A stretch of 38,853 bases of DNA from Lentisphaeraceae bacterium (GTDB lineage: Bacteria; Verrucomicrobiota; Lentisphaeria; Lentisphaerales; Lentisphaeraceae). The notes under the pieces were generated by a model. It did no database searches, was not told where the DNA came from, and worked only from the letters and a program-made list of their open reading frames with translations. Positions 24,389 through 33,987 of this stretch are shown in pieces. The position numbers and the translations under genes are program-made. Within the stretch, counting starts at the first letter, position 1, and each line of letters begins with the position of its first letter. The stretch is from the NCBI GenBank assembly GCA_021232515.1, contig JAJPOQ010000019.1:1-38853 (forward strand), given 5' to 3'.

Positions 24389-25696
24389 ATGCCCGAAAGC
24401 TTTGCTAACTTAAACCTACGTGACGAAATACTCGACGCTATATCTGAAGCTGGTTACACAAAACCAACTCCTGTTCAAGAACAAGCCATACCTGCCATAC
24501 TGAAAGGAATTGACCTTCAAGTAAGTGCTCAGACAGGAACAGGTAAAACTGCAGCTTTTCTGCTGCCAATACTGGAAAAGATTTCGACTGACAAAGTCAT
24601 GGATGTTAGACAACCAAAAGCTTTAGTTCTGACTCCCACTAGAGAACTCGCTATACAGATCGCTGAAAACTTTGAAACTTACAGTGAAAAGTTAGACCTC
24701 AAAGCAACTGCTGTATTTGGTGGATCTTCCATGGGAACTCAAATCAAAAAATTGACCAAAGGCGTCGATGTTGTTATAGCGACACCAGGCAGAATCCTCG
24801 ACCACTTAGGTCAAGGCAACGTCAACTTTGACAATCTTAGATTCCTAGTACTCGATGAAGCTGACAGAATGCTCGACATGGGCTTCAAAAAAGACATTCG
24901 CCTCATTCAAAAGAATCTTCCGACTCGTAAGCAAAGCATGCTTTTTTCGGCGACCTTTCCTCCTGACGTTCTTGATTTAGCGGCATCAACTTTAGTAAAT
25001 CCTTCTCGTATTCAGATTTCGCGTTCTAACGCTGCTGCGGACAATGTAACTCAAGTTGTTCACCCGGTTGCCGCAGCTCGTAAACTGGAACTACTAACTG
25101 AGATAATTGATCGCGGTGACTTAAACCAAGTTCTAGTCTTCACAAAAACTAAACAAATGGCAAATGATGTTGTTGATCACCTAAAAGGTAACAAGATCTC
25201 TGCTGTTGCTCTACATGGCAACAAAACTCAATCTGCTCGTAAAAGAGCTCTACAGGACTTCAAAGATATAAAAGTTCGTATCTTGGTAGCTACAGACGTC
25301 GCCTCCAGAGGACTCGATATAGATACCCTTATGTATGTTATAAATTTTGAGTTGCCTGGTGTTCCTGAAGACTATGTTCACAGAATTGGCCGTACTGGTC
25401 GAGCTGGTGCTTCTGGTAAAGCTATAACTCTTGTCTCTGCGGATGAGCAACGACACTTAAAAGACATCGAGCGTTTCCTCGGCAGACAGATCCCACTTGA
25501 GCAATTTGGTGACTATTCACGTGGCGATAGTGCTAGTCTTAAAAAGAAAAAGTCTGTTTCTGTTATGGGTGGCCGTTCAAGACACTCAAATGAAGAATCT
25601 CGTCAGTATCTAGATGGTGACAAACGTGGTGCGAAACAAAGGCAAAGTAGCAACTCTGCAAAGAAAAAGAACCAGAAGAAATTTAAGCGTCGTTAG
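24389..25696 (+). CDS. DEAD-box ATP-dependent RNA helicase (RhlE-like)
   Basis: 435 residues. All core motifs are present: Q motif (KPTPVQEQAIPAI), motif I AQTGTGKT (47-54), Ia PTRELA, GG, TPGR, DEAD, SAT, and in the C-terminal RecA-like domain VATDVASRGLDI and HRIGRTGRAG. It unwinds or remodels RNA, for example in ribosome assembly or mRNA decay at low temperature. A basic, disordered tail of about 65 residues ends in repeated lysines, as in RhlE, and probably adds RNA binding. The gene is single, following mutL with a probable own promoter. Confidence 0.95.
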   Translation: MPESFANLNLRDEILDAISEAGYTKPTPVQEQAIPAILKGIDLQVSAQTGTGKTAAFLLPILEKISTDKVMDVRQPKALVLTPTRELAIQIAENFETYSEKLDLKATAVFGGSSMGTQIKKLTKGVDVVIATPGRILDHLGQGNVNFDNLRFLVLDEADRMLDMGFKKDIRLIQKNLPTRKQSMLFSATFPPDVLDLAASTLVNPSRIQISRSNAAADNVTQVVHPVAAARKLELLTEIIDRGDLNQVLVFTKTKQMANDVVDHLKGNKISAVALHGNKTQSARKRALQDFKDIKVRILVATDVASRGLDIDTLMYVINFELPGVPEDYVHRIGRTGRAGASGKAITLVSADEQRHLKDIERFLGRQIPLEQFGDYSRGDSASLKKKKSVSVMGGRSRHSNEESRQYLDGDKRGAKQRQSSNSAKKKNQKKFKRR

Positions 25697-25725
25697 TCCT
25701 AAAAACTAATTTATAATTACGTCCT

Positions 25726-25753
25726 TTGAATTAACTAAGAGCCGCTCTATTTT
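25726..25753 (+). promoter_or_regulatory. Candidate promoter of the gene at 25832
   Basis: TTGAAT (25726-25731) and TATTTT (25748-25753) separated by 16 nt, 79 nt before the ATG. A moderate match to the housekeeping consensus. Confidence 0.4.
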
Positions 25754-25831
25754 ACCTATTCCCAAAGGGTGGGATCTAGGGCAGCTTTAGGCAGTCATAC
25801 TTTTATCAAAATTCATTACTAAGGACGGAAA

Positions 25832-26860
25832 ATGAAAAAACTCATTTTCATGGCTTTCATTGCCTGTAGTTTAAGTGCGCAAGCACAATCTCCATTTGAG
25901 CAAGTTAATCCTCGCGACATGCAAATACTCAAAGATCTAGTTATCCGTATGGATAAAAAGATTGATCTTATGCGCAAGGAAATAAAGGATCTTAAAGAAA
26001 AGCTCGATGAACAAGAAGATTCCACGGACGCTGATACAAACTCCTTCTCTACAATGAGTCGTAGATCAAATGGACCAAATTTAAAAGCTCTAAATAAAAT
26101 AGATCTCCCTGAAGATCCATCTAAAGAAGATGTTCTAAAATACCTTCGAAAAATGTCTGCTGTTACAGAAAACCAAAACAGCTACGCCCCAAGTGATCTA
26201 CAAGTCATGATGCTCAAAGAGATACCTTCAAAGTATCTTGAAACTGTACTTCAATTCTCTGGCATGCAGATTCATATAGGCTATGCTATTCCGAGTATGG
26301 TTAGAGAAGAGCACAAAAAATTAGCAATTGAAAACCTTGTTAGAAACAACAACCTCGTGAAAGCCATAATTAGATATAATTGGGTCGATGATGCTTGGAA
26401 ACAATTATTAAATGGTCTAGAAAATAAACAGTACTTACCTAGAGAATGGGTCAACATTGTTCTACAACAGAATAAAGAAGATGGTAATAAAGCTATACTC
26501 ACTTACGTCTCTAAAAACGTTGATGTGAATCTCTTCAACAATCTTAAATATAGTAAGGTCTCTAAGGATGAACTAAAGAAGGCTATACTTAGAAACTGGG
26601 AAGCAAAGCGCTATGGTCACGCATGGCAAGCGACTCAATCAGCGCTTTGTGCAGTTCAATACGGCAACAAAGATGCTCTTGCTTTAATCTTTAAAACTAT
26701 TTCAAGTACTGACCGAAACTCTAGTTACCTCAAAGGGCAAGCGATACCAGTTATTTCACAAATGCTACCTTATGAAGGTGAGATAGTTAAATGGTATAAT
26801 GAGAATAAAGACGCACTCGTTTTCGATGAAGAAGAAGTAAAATTTAAACTTCAAAAGTAA
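25832..26860 (+). CDS. Secreted, mostly helical protein, unknown function
   Basis: 342 residues. A signal peptide covers about 1-19 (LSAQA-QS). Residues about 27-65 form a coiled coil (DLVIRMDKKIDLMRKEIKDL). A linker rich in Ser/Thr/Asp follows. The rest (about 90-330) is helical with a possible HEAT- or TPR-like pattern, seen in AIENLVRNNNLVKAIIRYNW and similar pairs. AAGGACGG precedes the ATG. The gene is transcribed alone and ends at a hairpin. I do not recognise the family; a periplasmic adaptor is possible. Confidence 0.8.
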   Translation: MKKLIFMAFIACSLSAQAQSPFEQVNPRDMQILKDLVIRMDKKIDLMRKEIKDLKEKLDEQEDSTDADTNSFSTMSRRSNGPNLKALNKIDLPEDPSKEDVLKYLRKMSAVTENQNSYAPSDLQVMMLKEIPSKYLETVLQFSGMQIHIGYAIPSMVREEHKKLAIENLVRNNNLVKAIIRYNWVDDAWKQLLNGLENKQYLPREWVNIVLQQNKEDGNKAILTYVSKNVDVNLFNNLKYSKVSKDELKKAILRNWEAKRYGHAWQATQSALCAVQYGNKDALALIFKTISSTDRNSSYLKGQAIPVISQMLPYEGEIVKWYNENKDALVFDEEEVKFKLQK

Positions 26861-26868
26861 CACTTTAT

Positions 26869-26890
26869 TGCCCGGCCTGTAAACCGGGCA
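26869..26890. terminator. GC-rich hairpin between convergent genes
   Basis: TGCCCGG / CCGGGCA around CCTGTAAA, seven GC-rich pairs, just after the stop at 26860 and before the convergent stop at 26899. The T run is poor on both strands, so termination may be partial. Confidence 0.6.
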
Positions 26891-26898
26891 GTTCCTAG

Positions 26899-28815
26899 CT
26901 ATCTCTCATCATAAAGAAGAGCAGAACCTCGACCTTTGAATTCTTTCTCGGTAAGAACGTTCTTTTCATTATCACCTTTTTGAAGGATTTTTATATACCT
27001 TGTTGAGGGTATACCATTCTTACGAAATGAGACGGCGATCTTGCCTTTAAGGTTGGTAAATGCTGGAACCAAAGGTGCATGGTGCTTTTTACTTCCCAGT
27101 GTATAAAGCAAGCCACCAAGAACTTCTAGTTGACCGCCATTTCTATTCAAAAAACTTGGTGTTCCAAGAATTTTCTTTTTATCACTTCTTGTTGAGCTTT
27201 CCATTTTGAAACTTAAAATGACAGATTTACCTTCATTTATAAACAAAGGTTCCGTTCCAAACTCTGAATTAACCTGACGCCCATAAAATGTATGTTTAGG
27301 TCCTATTTGATAGCCGCGGCCGATCACATCCACTATATGAGTTTTTCCAGTACCTGTCGCATGATAACCACCTTCGTGGAAGTCTCCCTTTTTCATAACA
27401 AAAGTTCGACTACTGACATGCTTCACCAAGCCTTGGATGAAAATATTTTCAAAAGCAACAACTGGTGATGCACCTTCTTCAATGATAATAGCCTCTTTGC
27501 CTTTCTCTGCCGAGATCATCCCTGACATACCAAAGATAAGCTTTACCTTATTCCTAATAATGACCGGCTCTTTCACCTTAACAGTCATTGTAGGTTTTAT
27601 GTAAATGTACTCAGCTCCATTATCTATCGCTTTTTGCAGTTCTTCTCCAGTCGTACCGCCGTACACCCACTTCACATCATTTGGTGGTAAAGTATGCGGG
27701 ATATCTGCTATAGGTAAATTTAAAGCTTTCGGTTGGTTATTCTCTGAGTAAGTCACGCCTAAGTCAAAGTTCTCGACTACAGTTAAAGCTTTATCTTTAG
27801 CCGGAAGATCATTATCCTTCTTAGAAGTATCATCAATGATTTGGCTGTAACCTTCAAACTTAACTCGTCTTAGGTTTACAAATCCTTTCGACTGAATCGC
27901 GACTTTATTTGATTCTGAAGTCGACTTAACTGTAGAGTCTACAACCACCAGCATACTTGCGTCTGATGGACTTATGTAAAATGGGACATCTCCCTCGTAG
28001 TCAAGCTTTCGAAAAGTCAGTACATTTTGATTATTCTTTATCGCGATCTGTTGTTGATTTCTTAGTGTTATATTTTCGAAGCTCATACCATACTGAAAGT
28101 GAGACGCCTCTATGCCTCGATCAAAACCATCTATTAAAACGTCATTGATAAATGCCGGCCCTGGCCAGTTCCTAGTCAAAGCAATTCCCGTATGACCACT
28201 TCCCTGTGGAGCCTTGATTGTAACTCCATCAATCGAACCGCGGTTATTAGCTAAGAAGTCTATGCCTATAGCTCCAGGGTTTCCCTGTCCTACATCTACA
28301 GTCAAGCTATATATACCATGGCGAAAGGCGCGATTTCCCCCACCGTGATAGTTCGTCCTTTTATCGCTTTCTGAGCCCGTAGCTATCACCCACTTTTTTA
28401 CCTTTGGGTCAGTGTAGCCTCCGGCATTATCTTTCAGTTTTATAACTGTCTTGCTTCGACTCTGACCTACTAAAGTTAAAAATGAACGCCAACCAGCACT
28501 CCATTCTTTTCCCTTAGCAATTTTTTCAGGGTCACCACTTCTCGACTCAATCGGTCCACTAACTAGATAAGTTCCTTCTGGGAAATAAATAAAAGGGTTG
28601 CTTCGGTAACGGCTCTTATTGATGTTTTCATTGATTGCTTTTCGTATGGCCATTGTATCATCAGTGACTCCGTCACCTTTAGCGCCATAGTCTTTTACAT
28701 TTACTACTCCGCTATCTGTGGGAGGTATAAAGTGCCAATCAGCAGAGAACGCTGCACTGACACTAATAAATAAAATGAATGAGATTAGAAAAGAGACTTT
28801 CTGCTTAAGTTGCAT
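26899..28815 (-). CDS. Secreted parallel beta-helix protein (pectate-lyase-3 / GH55-like)
   Basis: 638 residues from the ATG at 28815, chosen because AAAGGATC lies just upstream and the signal peptide (ending AAFS-AD) then starts directly. An in-frame ATG 11 codons earlier is less likely. The mature N-terminus has the pectate-lyase-3 signature VNVKDYGAKGDGVTDDT and then IYFPEGTY. A second beta-helix start appears near residue 400 (KWVYGGTTGEELQKAIDNGA), so two tandem helices are likely, as in GH55 beta-1,3-glucanases. It is probably a secreted polysaccharide-degrading enzyme; the substrate is unknown. Algal glucans or pectins would suit a marine heterotroph. Confidence 0.83.
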   Translation of the reverse strand: MQLKQKVSFLISFILFISVSAAFSADWHFIPPTDSGVVNVKDYGAKGDGVTDDTMAIRKAINENINKSRYRSNPFIYFPEGTYLVSGPIESRSGDPEKIAKGKEWSAGWRSFLTLVGQSRSKTVIKLKDNAGGYTDPKVKKWVIATGSESDKRTNYHGGGNRAFRHGIYSLTVDVGQGNPGAIGIDFLANNRGSIDGVTIKAPQGSGHTGIALTRNWPGPAFINDVLIDGFDRGIEASHFQYGMSFENITLRNQQQIAIKNNQNVLTFRKLDYEGDVPFYISPSDASMLVVVDSTVKSTSESNKVAIQSKGFVNLRRVKFEGYSQIIDDTSKKDNDLPAKDKALTVVENFDLGVTYSENNQPKALNLPIADIPHTLPPNDVKWVYGGTTGEELQKAIDNGAEYIYIKPTMTVKVKEPVIIRNKVKLIFGMSGMISAEKGKEAIIIEEGASPVVAFENIFIQGLVKHVSSRTFVMKKGDFHEGGYHATGTGKTHIVDVIGRGYQIGPKHTFYGRQVNSEFGTEPLFINEGKSVILSFKMESSTRSDKKKILGTPSFLNRNGGQLEVLGGLLYTLGSKKHHAPLVPAFTNLKGKIAVSFRKNGIPSTRYIKILQKGDNEKNVLTEKEFKGRGSALLYDER

Positions 28816-28933
28816 GCGTGATCCTTTAAAGTTAAAATCATTATACATGAGTTAAGCTCCATTCGCTCAACTCATTCTTGGCATGCAACTAAATAACCAA
28901 CCACGAATAAAATATTATTCGATTTATAAAATA

Positions 28934-29932
28934 TTATGGCATTTCTGGTTTCTCTATATATTCCGTCGGAATTTCACCCGTGAGAGATCTCAGGAAACTT
29001 TGAATGCTCATCACTTCTCCAATGCCAATGTGGGCCCCAAGTTCATATCGACCCATTTTCTTGATTGCATCCCAAAGTCTTTTGGAAGTGCCATCGTGAA
29101 AATAAGGTGCTGTCTTTTCGACATTTCTTAGAGGAGAAACTCTAAAGAACATTTTGTGCCCAGGATTTTTAGTTTGCTCATAGTACCCTAAATCCTTCTG
29201 GTTTGGCCATGGCTCTAGAACACCGATTTTCTGAAGCATCTGTCCTCCAAAACTTGAGCCTGTATGACAAGTGAAACAGTTTCGTTCATCAAACAAAAAA
29301 CCGCCAGCTATTTGTTTTTCCGAAAGAGCATCATCTTTTCCTTTTAAGAAATCGTCAATTGGAGCAGGCGTCTTCAAGCCTACCTGAAAAGTAACTAAAG
29401 AGTCTACTATATTTTCAACAGAGACTTCTTTATTTTCGTAAGCTGCAGCAAAGAGCTTTTTATAGCCTTCACTTTTCGATAATTCGTCAACCATCTCATC
29501 AATGTTTTCTTGAGCAAGTTCGTGTTTATTTGTTATCGCCGCAAGAGTTTGGTCTTTTAAAGTCTTCTGGCTACCGTCCCAATTAAACAATTCAAAATCA
29601 GCCTTATTATAGATACTAGGTACATCTCGGAATGAAGTCCCCTCTTCTACTAGCTTCTTATAATGTTCTCCGTTTGAACCATAATTTTTAAGATCGTGAC
29701 AACTGTTACAAGAAATGCTTTGGGTCCCCGACAAACGAGTATCATAAAATAAAGTCTTGCCTAAAAGAATCTTGGCGGCGTTTTCTTTGTTCTTTACTTG
29801 ATCATGCTCAACTACTTTAAGGTATGGACTCAAAATACGGCGTAAGCGAGCAGCTTCTTCTTTATCTACTTGAGAAAATGCTTGAGTTATTAAAAGTATA
29901 TTCAGCGCGAGTAAAGTGCGGAGCCAATTCAT
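28934..29932 (-). CDS. Dihaem cytochrome c peroxidase (CcpA/MauG family)
   Basis: 332 residues with a signal peptide (about 1-20, ending QAFS-QV). Two haem c sites are seen: CNSCH (75-79, bis-type or peroxidatic haem) and CFTCH (219-223, electron-transfer haem). FYDTRLSG before the first site and the C-terminal APYFHDGTSKRLWDAI motif are typical. It reduces hydrogen peroxide in the periplasm with electrons from small cytochromes. A MauG-like oxidising role cannot be excluded. It lies alone between the beta-helix enzyme and the UDP-sugar gene on the same strand, 145 bp after the latter. Confidence 0.92.
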   Translation of the reverse strand: MNWLRTLLALNILLITQAFSQVDKEEAARLRRILSPYLKVVEHDQVKNKENAAKILLGKTLFYDTRLSGTQSISCNSCHDLKNYGSNGEHYKKLVEEGTSFRDVPSIYNKADFELFNWDGSQKTLKDQTLAAITNKHELAQENIDEMVDELSKSEGYKKLFAAAYENKEVSVENIVDSLVTFQVGLKTPAPIDDFLKGKDDALSEKQIAGGFLFDERNCFTCHTGSSFGGQMLQKIGVLEPWPNQKDLGYYEQTKNPGHKMFFRVSPLRNVEKTAPYFHDGTSKRLWDAIKKMGRYELGAHIGIGEVMSIQSFLRSLTGEIPTEYIEKPEMP

Positions 29933-30077
29933 AAATATTCCTAACTAAAAATTATAATTTGTGCATATACAGCACGTTTGCTGCCACACATAACTTTCAG
30001 CATAAATAAGAATGCTTTTTTATAGATACATCCGAAAGCGGATATTATGACTTAAGCTAAGAAATACGATAAAGGAT

Positions 30078-31010
30078 CTAAAGTTCAATCTTAAAAAATG
30101 AAATAGTCTTCTCTAAGCCTTCATTCAACTTTATACTCGGCTGCCAATTGAGTTTTTCTTTAGCAAGAGATATATCTGGACGGCGTCTAGTTGGATCATC
30201 TGAAGGTAAATCTTGATAAATAATGTTACTTTTTGAACCTGTTAGCTCGACAACTTTCTCGGCTAATTCTTTAATCGTAAACTCTCCTGGATTTCCGATA
30301 TTTACCGGCCCCTGAAAGTCTTTAGGTGAATTCATTAGCTTGATCATACCATCTAGCAAGTCATCTACATAACAAAACGAACGTGTTTGAGAGCCATCAC
30401 CAAAAATAGTTATATCCTTTCCTGACAAAGCCTGAACAATGAAGTTGCTCACTACTCGGCCATCCTGCGGATGCATGCGCGGTCCATAAGTATTGAATAT
30501 GCGCATGACTTTTATTTCTAAATCATGCTGACGATGATAATCAAAAAAGAGAGTTTCAGCACAACGTTTTCCTTCATCATAACAAGAGCGGATGCCAACT
30601 GGATTTACATTTCCTTGGTAGTCTTCTCTCTGAGGATGGACTTCAGGATCACCATATACTTCGGAAGTAGATGCCTGAAGAATTCGCGCTCCTGCTCTTT
30701 TCGCAAGGCCCAACATATTTATTGAGCCATGCACACAAGTCTTCGTAGTTCCTATCGGATTACTTTGATAATGTACTGGAGATGCAGGGCAAGCAAGGTT
30801 GTAAATTTGGTCAACTTCTAGTCGAATTGGCTCGACTATATCGTGACGAATAAATTCAAAGCGAGGATTGTCATGATTATGATAGATATTTTTCTTTTGA
30901 CCAGTGTATAAGTTATCCAAACAAATAACTTCATTTCCTTCGGCGAGTAGTTTATCGCATAAGTGTGAACCTAAAAAACCAGCTCCACCAGTCACCAATA
31001 TCTTTTTCAT
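30078..31010 (-). CDS. UDP-glucuronate decarboxylase (UDP-xylose synthase), SDR family
   Basis: 310 residues. It converts UDP-glucuronate to UDP-xylose, an NAD-dependent reaction in cell-surface polysaccharide synthesis. The NAD motif is GGAGFLG (8-14). The catalytic YxxxK is CYDEGKR (Y144, K148). Family signatures are [22 protein letters not shown] (114-122) and [19 protein letters not shown] (167-185). This pattern fits UXS better than the UDP-glucose epimerases of the same fold. It is close to the acyl-CoA ligase gene (77 nt) and to glycosyltransferase and LPS kinase genes upstream on the same strand. Confidence 0.92.
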   Translation of the reverse strand: MKKILVTGGAGFLGSHLCDKLLAEGNEVICLDNLYTGQKKNIYHNHDNPRFEFIRHDIVEPIRLEVDQIYNLACPASPVHYQSNPIGTTKTCVHGSINMLGLAKRAGARILQASTSEVYGDPEVHPQREDYQGNVNPVGIRSCYDEGKRCAETLFFDYHRQHDLEIKVMRIFNTYGPRMHPQDGRVVSNFIVQALSGKDITIFGDGSQTRSFCYVDDLLDGMIKLMNSPKDFQGPVNIGNPGEFTIKELAEKVVELTGSKSNIIYQDLPSDDPTRRRPDISLAKEKLNWQPSIKLNEGLEKTISFFKIEL

Positions 31011-31087
31011 AAAATCCTAAGTGTTGTTCTGTTGATTCTACTGTAAAGAATTAAGAAGAGAATTAAAGGTGAGTAAGCTGCCTGAGA

Positions 31088-32740
31088 CTACAATTCTCTT
31101 AACTTTCGGTAAAGAGTCTTACCAATCATAGTTTTCGGTATGTCCTTTATCTCTGCAAAGATCGATGGACACTTAAAGCCGGCAAGGTGTTCGCGACAAT
31201 GAGCATCTACTGCTTTTTCATTTAAGTTCTCACCGTCTTTCAGAACAATAAACGCTTTGACTCGTTCGCCTTTATCGACATCTGGCACTCCGATGATCGC
31301 CACATCTTCAACAAATGGCAATTGGCGAATAACTTCTTCAACTTCTACAGGGTAAACGTTTAAACCCGCACTCTTGATCATGTTTTTACTACGACCAACA
31401 ATATGGAAGTAGCCTTCTTCATCCATGTAAGCTACGTCGCCAGTAAATAACCACCCATCGTGAATTGCCTTCTCATTTTCAGACTTATTTTTGAAATAAC
31501 CCTGCATTATTTGAGGTCCACGAATAACTAATTCGCCCTCTTCTCCTTGAGGGAGCTCTTCATGGGTTTCAAGATCACAGATTTTAGACTCTGTGCCAGG
31601 GAGAGGTAAACCAATACAAGAAGGCTTACAGACACCTTTAAGTGGATTACAGTGAGTTACAGGCGATGCTTCAGAAAGGCCATAACCTTCTACTAATGTG
31701 GAACCAGTCACTTCTTCAAATAAACTTTTTGTTTCTGCTGGCAAAGGAGCGGCTCCACTTATGCAGTAACGCAAACTCGATAGTTGTATCTGGTTTGAGC
31801 TAAGAAACTTTGCCATAGAATGATAAATAGTTGGAATCGCAGGAAAGAAAGTTGGCTGGTATTTTTTCATGGCTTCTGCAACCATGCCTTGATCGTACCT
31901 TGGCAGCAAAATTATTTCTCCTGCAGTTGCTATACAGTAATTCATACTCACCGTCATCCCATAAGCATGAAACATAGGCAATACCGCGAGAACGCGCTCT
32001 TCGCAATCTTTAACTCCAGACCAAACTTTGAGCATCCAGGTATTACTAATAAGATTTCTATGAGAAAGCATCGCGCCTTTCGGTGTGCCAGTAGTTCCTC
32101 CTGTATACTGAAGTACAGCAAGATCATCCAACTCTATTTTCACTTCTGGAGCTAAACTTTTTTTACCGTATTCTTCAAGAAGGTGATCAAAATCGACTAC
32201 ATGTTCAAGGTAATCTTCATGCATCGCATCGAAAGTACCCCAAAGCTTCAAGCGATAGAGGACACTTTTGAGCATAGGTAAAGTATTTCTAAGGGATACC
32301 AAAATAACATTTTCAACTGAGTGGTCTTCTTTAAAGTCTGAAACTCGCCCTGAAATGAGGTCTAGACAAACAATAGTTTTTGCTTCAGAATCCTTAATAA
32401 TCTTAGCCATTTCATCATGAGTGTAAAATGGAGAAATCTGAACAACTACAGCGCCTATCGATAACACTGCAAAGTAAGAAATGAGATACTGAGGACAGTT
32501 TGGCAGCATTATACCGACACGCTCACCTTGTTTTATGCCAATATTTTTGAGGCCTCGACCCATTTGTTCCACTTTAGTTTGAAACTCGGCATAGGTCAGA
32601 TCGTAGTTAAAAAAGTGGATCGCGGCTTTAGCTGGATGTTTAGCTGAAACATCTTTCAAAAGGTCAGCTACAGTTATTTCGGGATATGAGAATTCAGTCG
32701 AGACGTGATCATCATATGATTTATGCCAAAGTTTTTCCAC
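31088..32740 (-). CDS. Long-chain fatty-acid-CoA ligase (AMP-binding family)
   Basis: 550 residues. The AMP-binding P-loop is TGGTTGTPKG (213-222). Other core motifs are GYGLSEASP, TGDVAYMDEEGYFHIVGR and a C-terminal catalytic lysine in MIGKTLYRKL (K541). It activates a fatty acid to acyl-AMP and then to acyl-CoA, for beta-oxidation or phospholipid and LPS acyl recycling. Chain length is inferred from overall resemblance to FadD. It sits among envelope genes, 77 nt before the UDP-sugar gene. GAGG lies about 6 nt before the ATG. Confidence 0.9.
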   Translation of the reverse strand: MEKLWHKSYDDHVSTEFSYPEITVADLLKDVSAKHPAKAAIHFFNYDLTYAEFQTKVEQMGRGLKNIGIKQGERVGIMLPNCPQYLISYFAVLSIGAVVVQISPFYTHDEMAKIIKDSEAKTIVCLDLISGRVSDFKEDHSVENVILVSLRNTLPMLKSVLYRLKLWGTFDAMHEDYLEHVVDFDHLLEEYGKKSLAPEVKIELDDLAVLQYTGGTTGTPKGAMLSHRNLISNTWMLKVWSGVKDCEERVLAVLPMFHAYGMTVSMNYCIATAGEIILLPRYDQGMVAEAMKKYQPTFFPAIPTIYHSMAKFLSSNQIQLSSLRYCISGAAPLPAETKSLFEEVTGSTLVEGYGLSEASPVTHCNPLKGVCKPSCIGLPLPGTESKICDLETHEELPQGEEGELVIRGPQIMQGYFKNKSENEKAIHDGWLFTGDVAYMDEEGYFHIVGRSKNMIKSAGLNVYPVEVEEVIRQLPFVEDVAIIGVPDVDKGERVKAFIVLKDGENLNEKAVDAHCREHLAGFKCPSIFAEIKDIPKTMIGKTLYRKLREL

Positions 32741-32835
32741 GTGAGCCTCCTTTGAATTACTCCTTATTTAATATTAAATGTCTGGGAAATCCAAAACAAG
32801 TATAATTACAAAAATAAGGCAAAAGACTACAACAT

Positions 32836-33987
32836 TTATGAAATTTTCTTAAAGACCGAAAGCATTTGTTTAAAGTTATTCTCAAGAGTTCTATCTTTAA
32901 CGGTCTGTCTGGCCTTCTCGCCAATTTGCTTACGAAGCTCTGAATCAAAGAGCTTAAGCATTGTTTCTGACAACTCTTTAAGCGCATCTGGACGTGATAC
33001 AACGAAACCACTTTTGCCATTCTCAATGAGCTCGCCTGCTCCATTAAACTTTGTAGTAATGGTTGGCAAACCAGCGGCTAAAGACTCAAGTACAACAAGA
33101 GAACATGGGTCATACCAAGTGGCTTGAACGTATACATCTGATGCTGTGTAAACCTTTTCTGGATTACTCACGGCTCCAAGAAATAATATCTGTTCAGAGA
33201 CATTTAGCTTTTCAGCAAGAGCTTTAAAATGTTTTTGTTTGCCATTTCCAGCAATAACAATTTTAAAATCTTTTCTCGTTTTTGAAATTTCGACCGTAGC
33301 CTCAATTATTTCTCGAACGCCTTTTAACTTAAAATTGTGAGCAACTGTAGAAAAGATGAGATCTGACTCAGGCAAGCCCAAATCTTTTCTAGCCTGTAAA
33401 CGCTCTTCATCTGTCGCAGGTGAAAACTTTGAAGTGTTTATACCATTGTAAACAAGAGTAATTTTTTCTTGTGGGATCTTATAGAACTCATTCATATGAG
33501 CCTTCACCATTTCAGAAATAGCGACAAACTGACAGTTTTTATTAGAATACTGTAGAGTTTCAATCCTTTTGGCTACTATGTGTTTTGGGCTCAAAGTATT
33601 AAAAAAATTCTTCAACAAAGTATGTAATGGATTTCGAACTAAAAGTGCATTTTGTCTATGGCTGGCTCTAACTGTTCCACCGTGAGGTTGAAAAACATTC
33701 ACCCCCATACATTTACCAGTCCCCATAAGTATATCGACACCTTCCAAGTCAGCTAAACGTTTAGCTTCTTTAGCAAAGAAAACCCACTGAAGCCATCTTA
33801 GCTTAACAAACAAACCACTAACACTGACTTGATGAAAAAATAGTTTTTCCTGATTCTCGTGTTTATCCTGCGTGTAAAAATGAACTTCATGCCCCTCTGA
33901 AATGAGAAACTTGGTGAAGTCATTCATATAAGTCTCTTGACCACCTTTACCTGGATTAAAGTGCTCAGTCACAAAGGCAATTTTCAT
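32836..33987 (-). CDS. GT4 family glycosyltransferase, LPS-core type
   Basis: 383 residues, GT-B fold. The N-terminal part has FNPGKGGQETYMND (glycine-rich acceptor-side loop) and HFYTQDK. The C-terminal donor domain has the GT4 acidic signature YDPCSLVVLESLAAG, with E for the nucleotide-sugar ribose and an Asp in place of the usual first Glu. The arrangement resembles WaaG, the LPS core glucosyltransferase. Its start overlaps the end of the WaaP-like kinase gene by four bases (ATGA), so the two are translationally coupled and probably act on the same LPS core. Donor and acceptor are not readable from sequence. Confidence 0.87.
   Translation of the reverse strand: MKIAFVTEHFNPGKGGQETYMNDFTKFLISEGHEVHFYTQDKHENQEKLFFHQVSVSGLFVKLRWLQWVFFAKEAKRLADLEGVDILMGTGKCMGVNVFQPHGGTVRASHRQNALLVRNPLHTLLKNFFNTLSPKHIVAKRIETLQYSNKNCQFVAISEMVKAHMNEFYKIPQEKITLVYNGINTSKFSPATDEERLQARKDLGLPESDLIFSTVAHNFKLKGVREIIEATVEISKTRKDFKIVIAGNGKQKHFKALAEKLNVSEQILFLGAVSNPEKVYTASDVYVQATWYDPCSLVVLESLAAGLPTITTKFNGAGELIENGKSGFVVSRPDALKELSETMLKLFDSELRKQIGEKARQTVKDRTLENNFKQMLSVFKKIS

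Noticed and set aside
30008..30045. Hairpins ahead of cytochrome c peroxidase (AGCAT/ATGCT and ATCCG/CGGAT)
   Set aside because: Stems are only five pairs and the T run is on the wrong strand for the genes around them.
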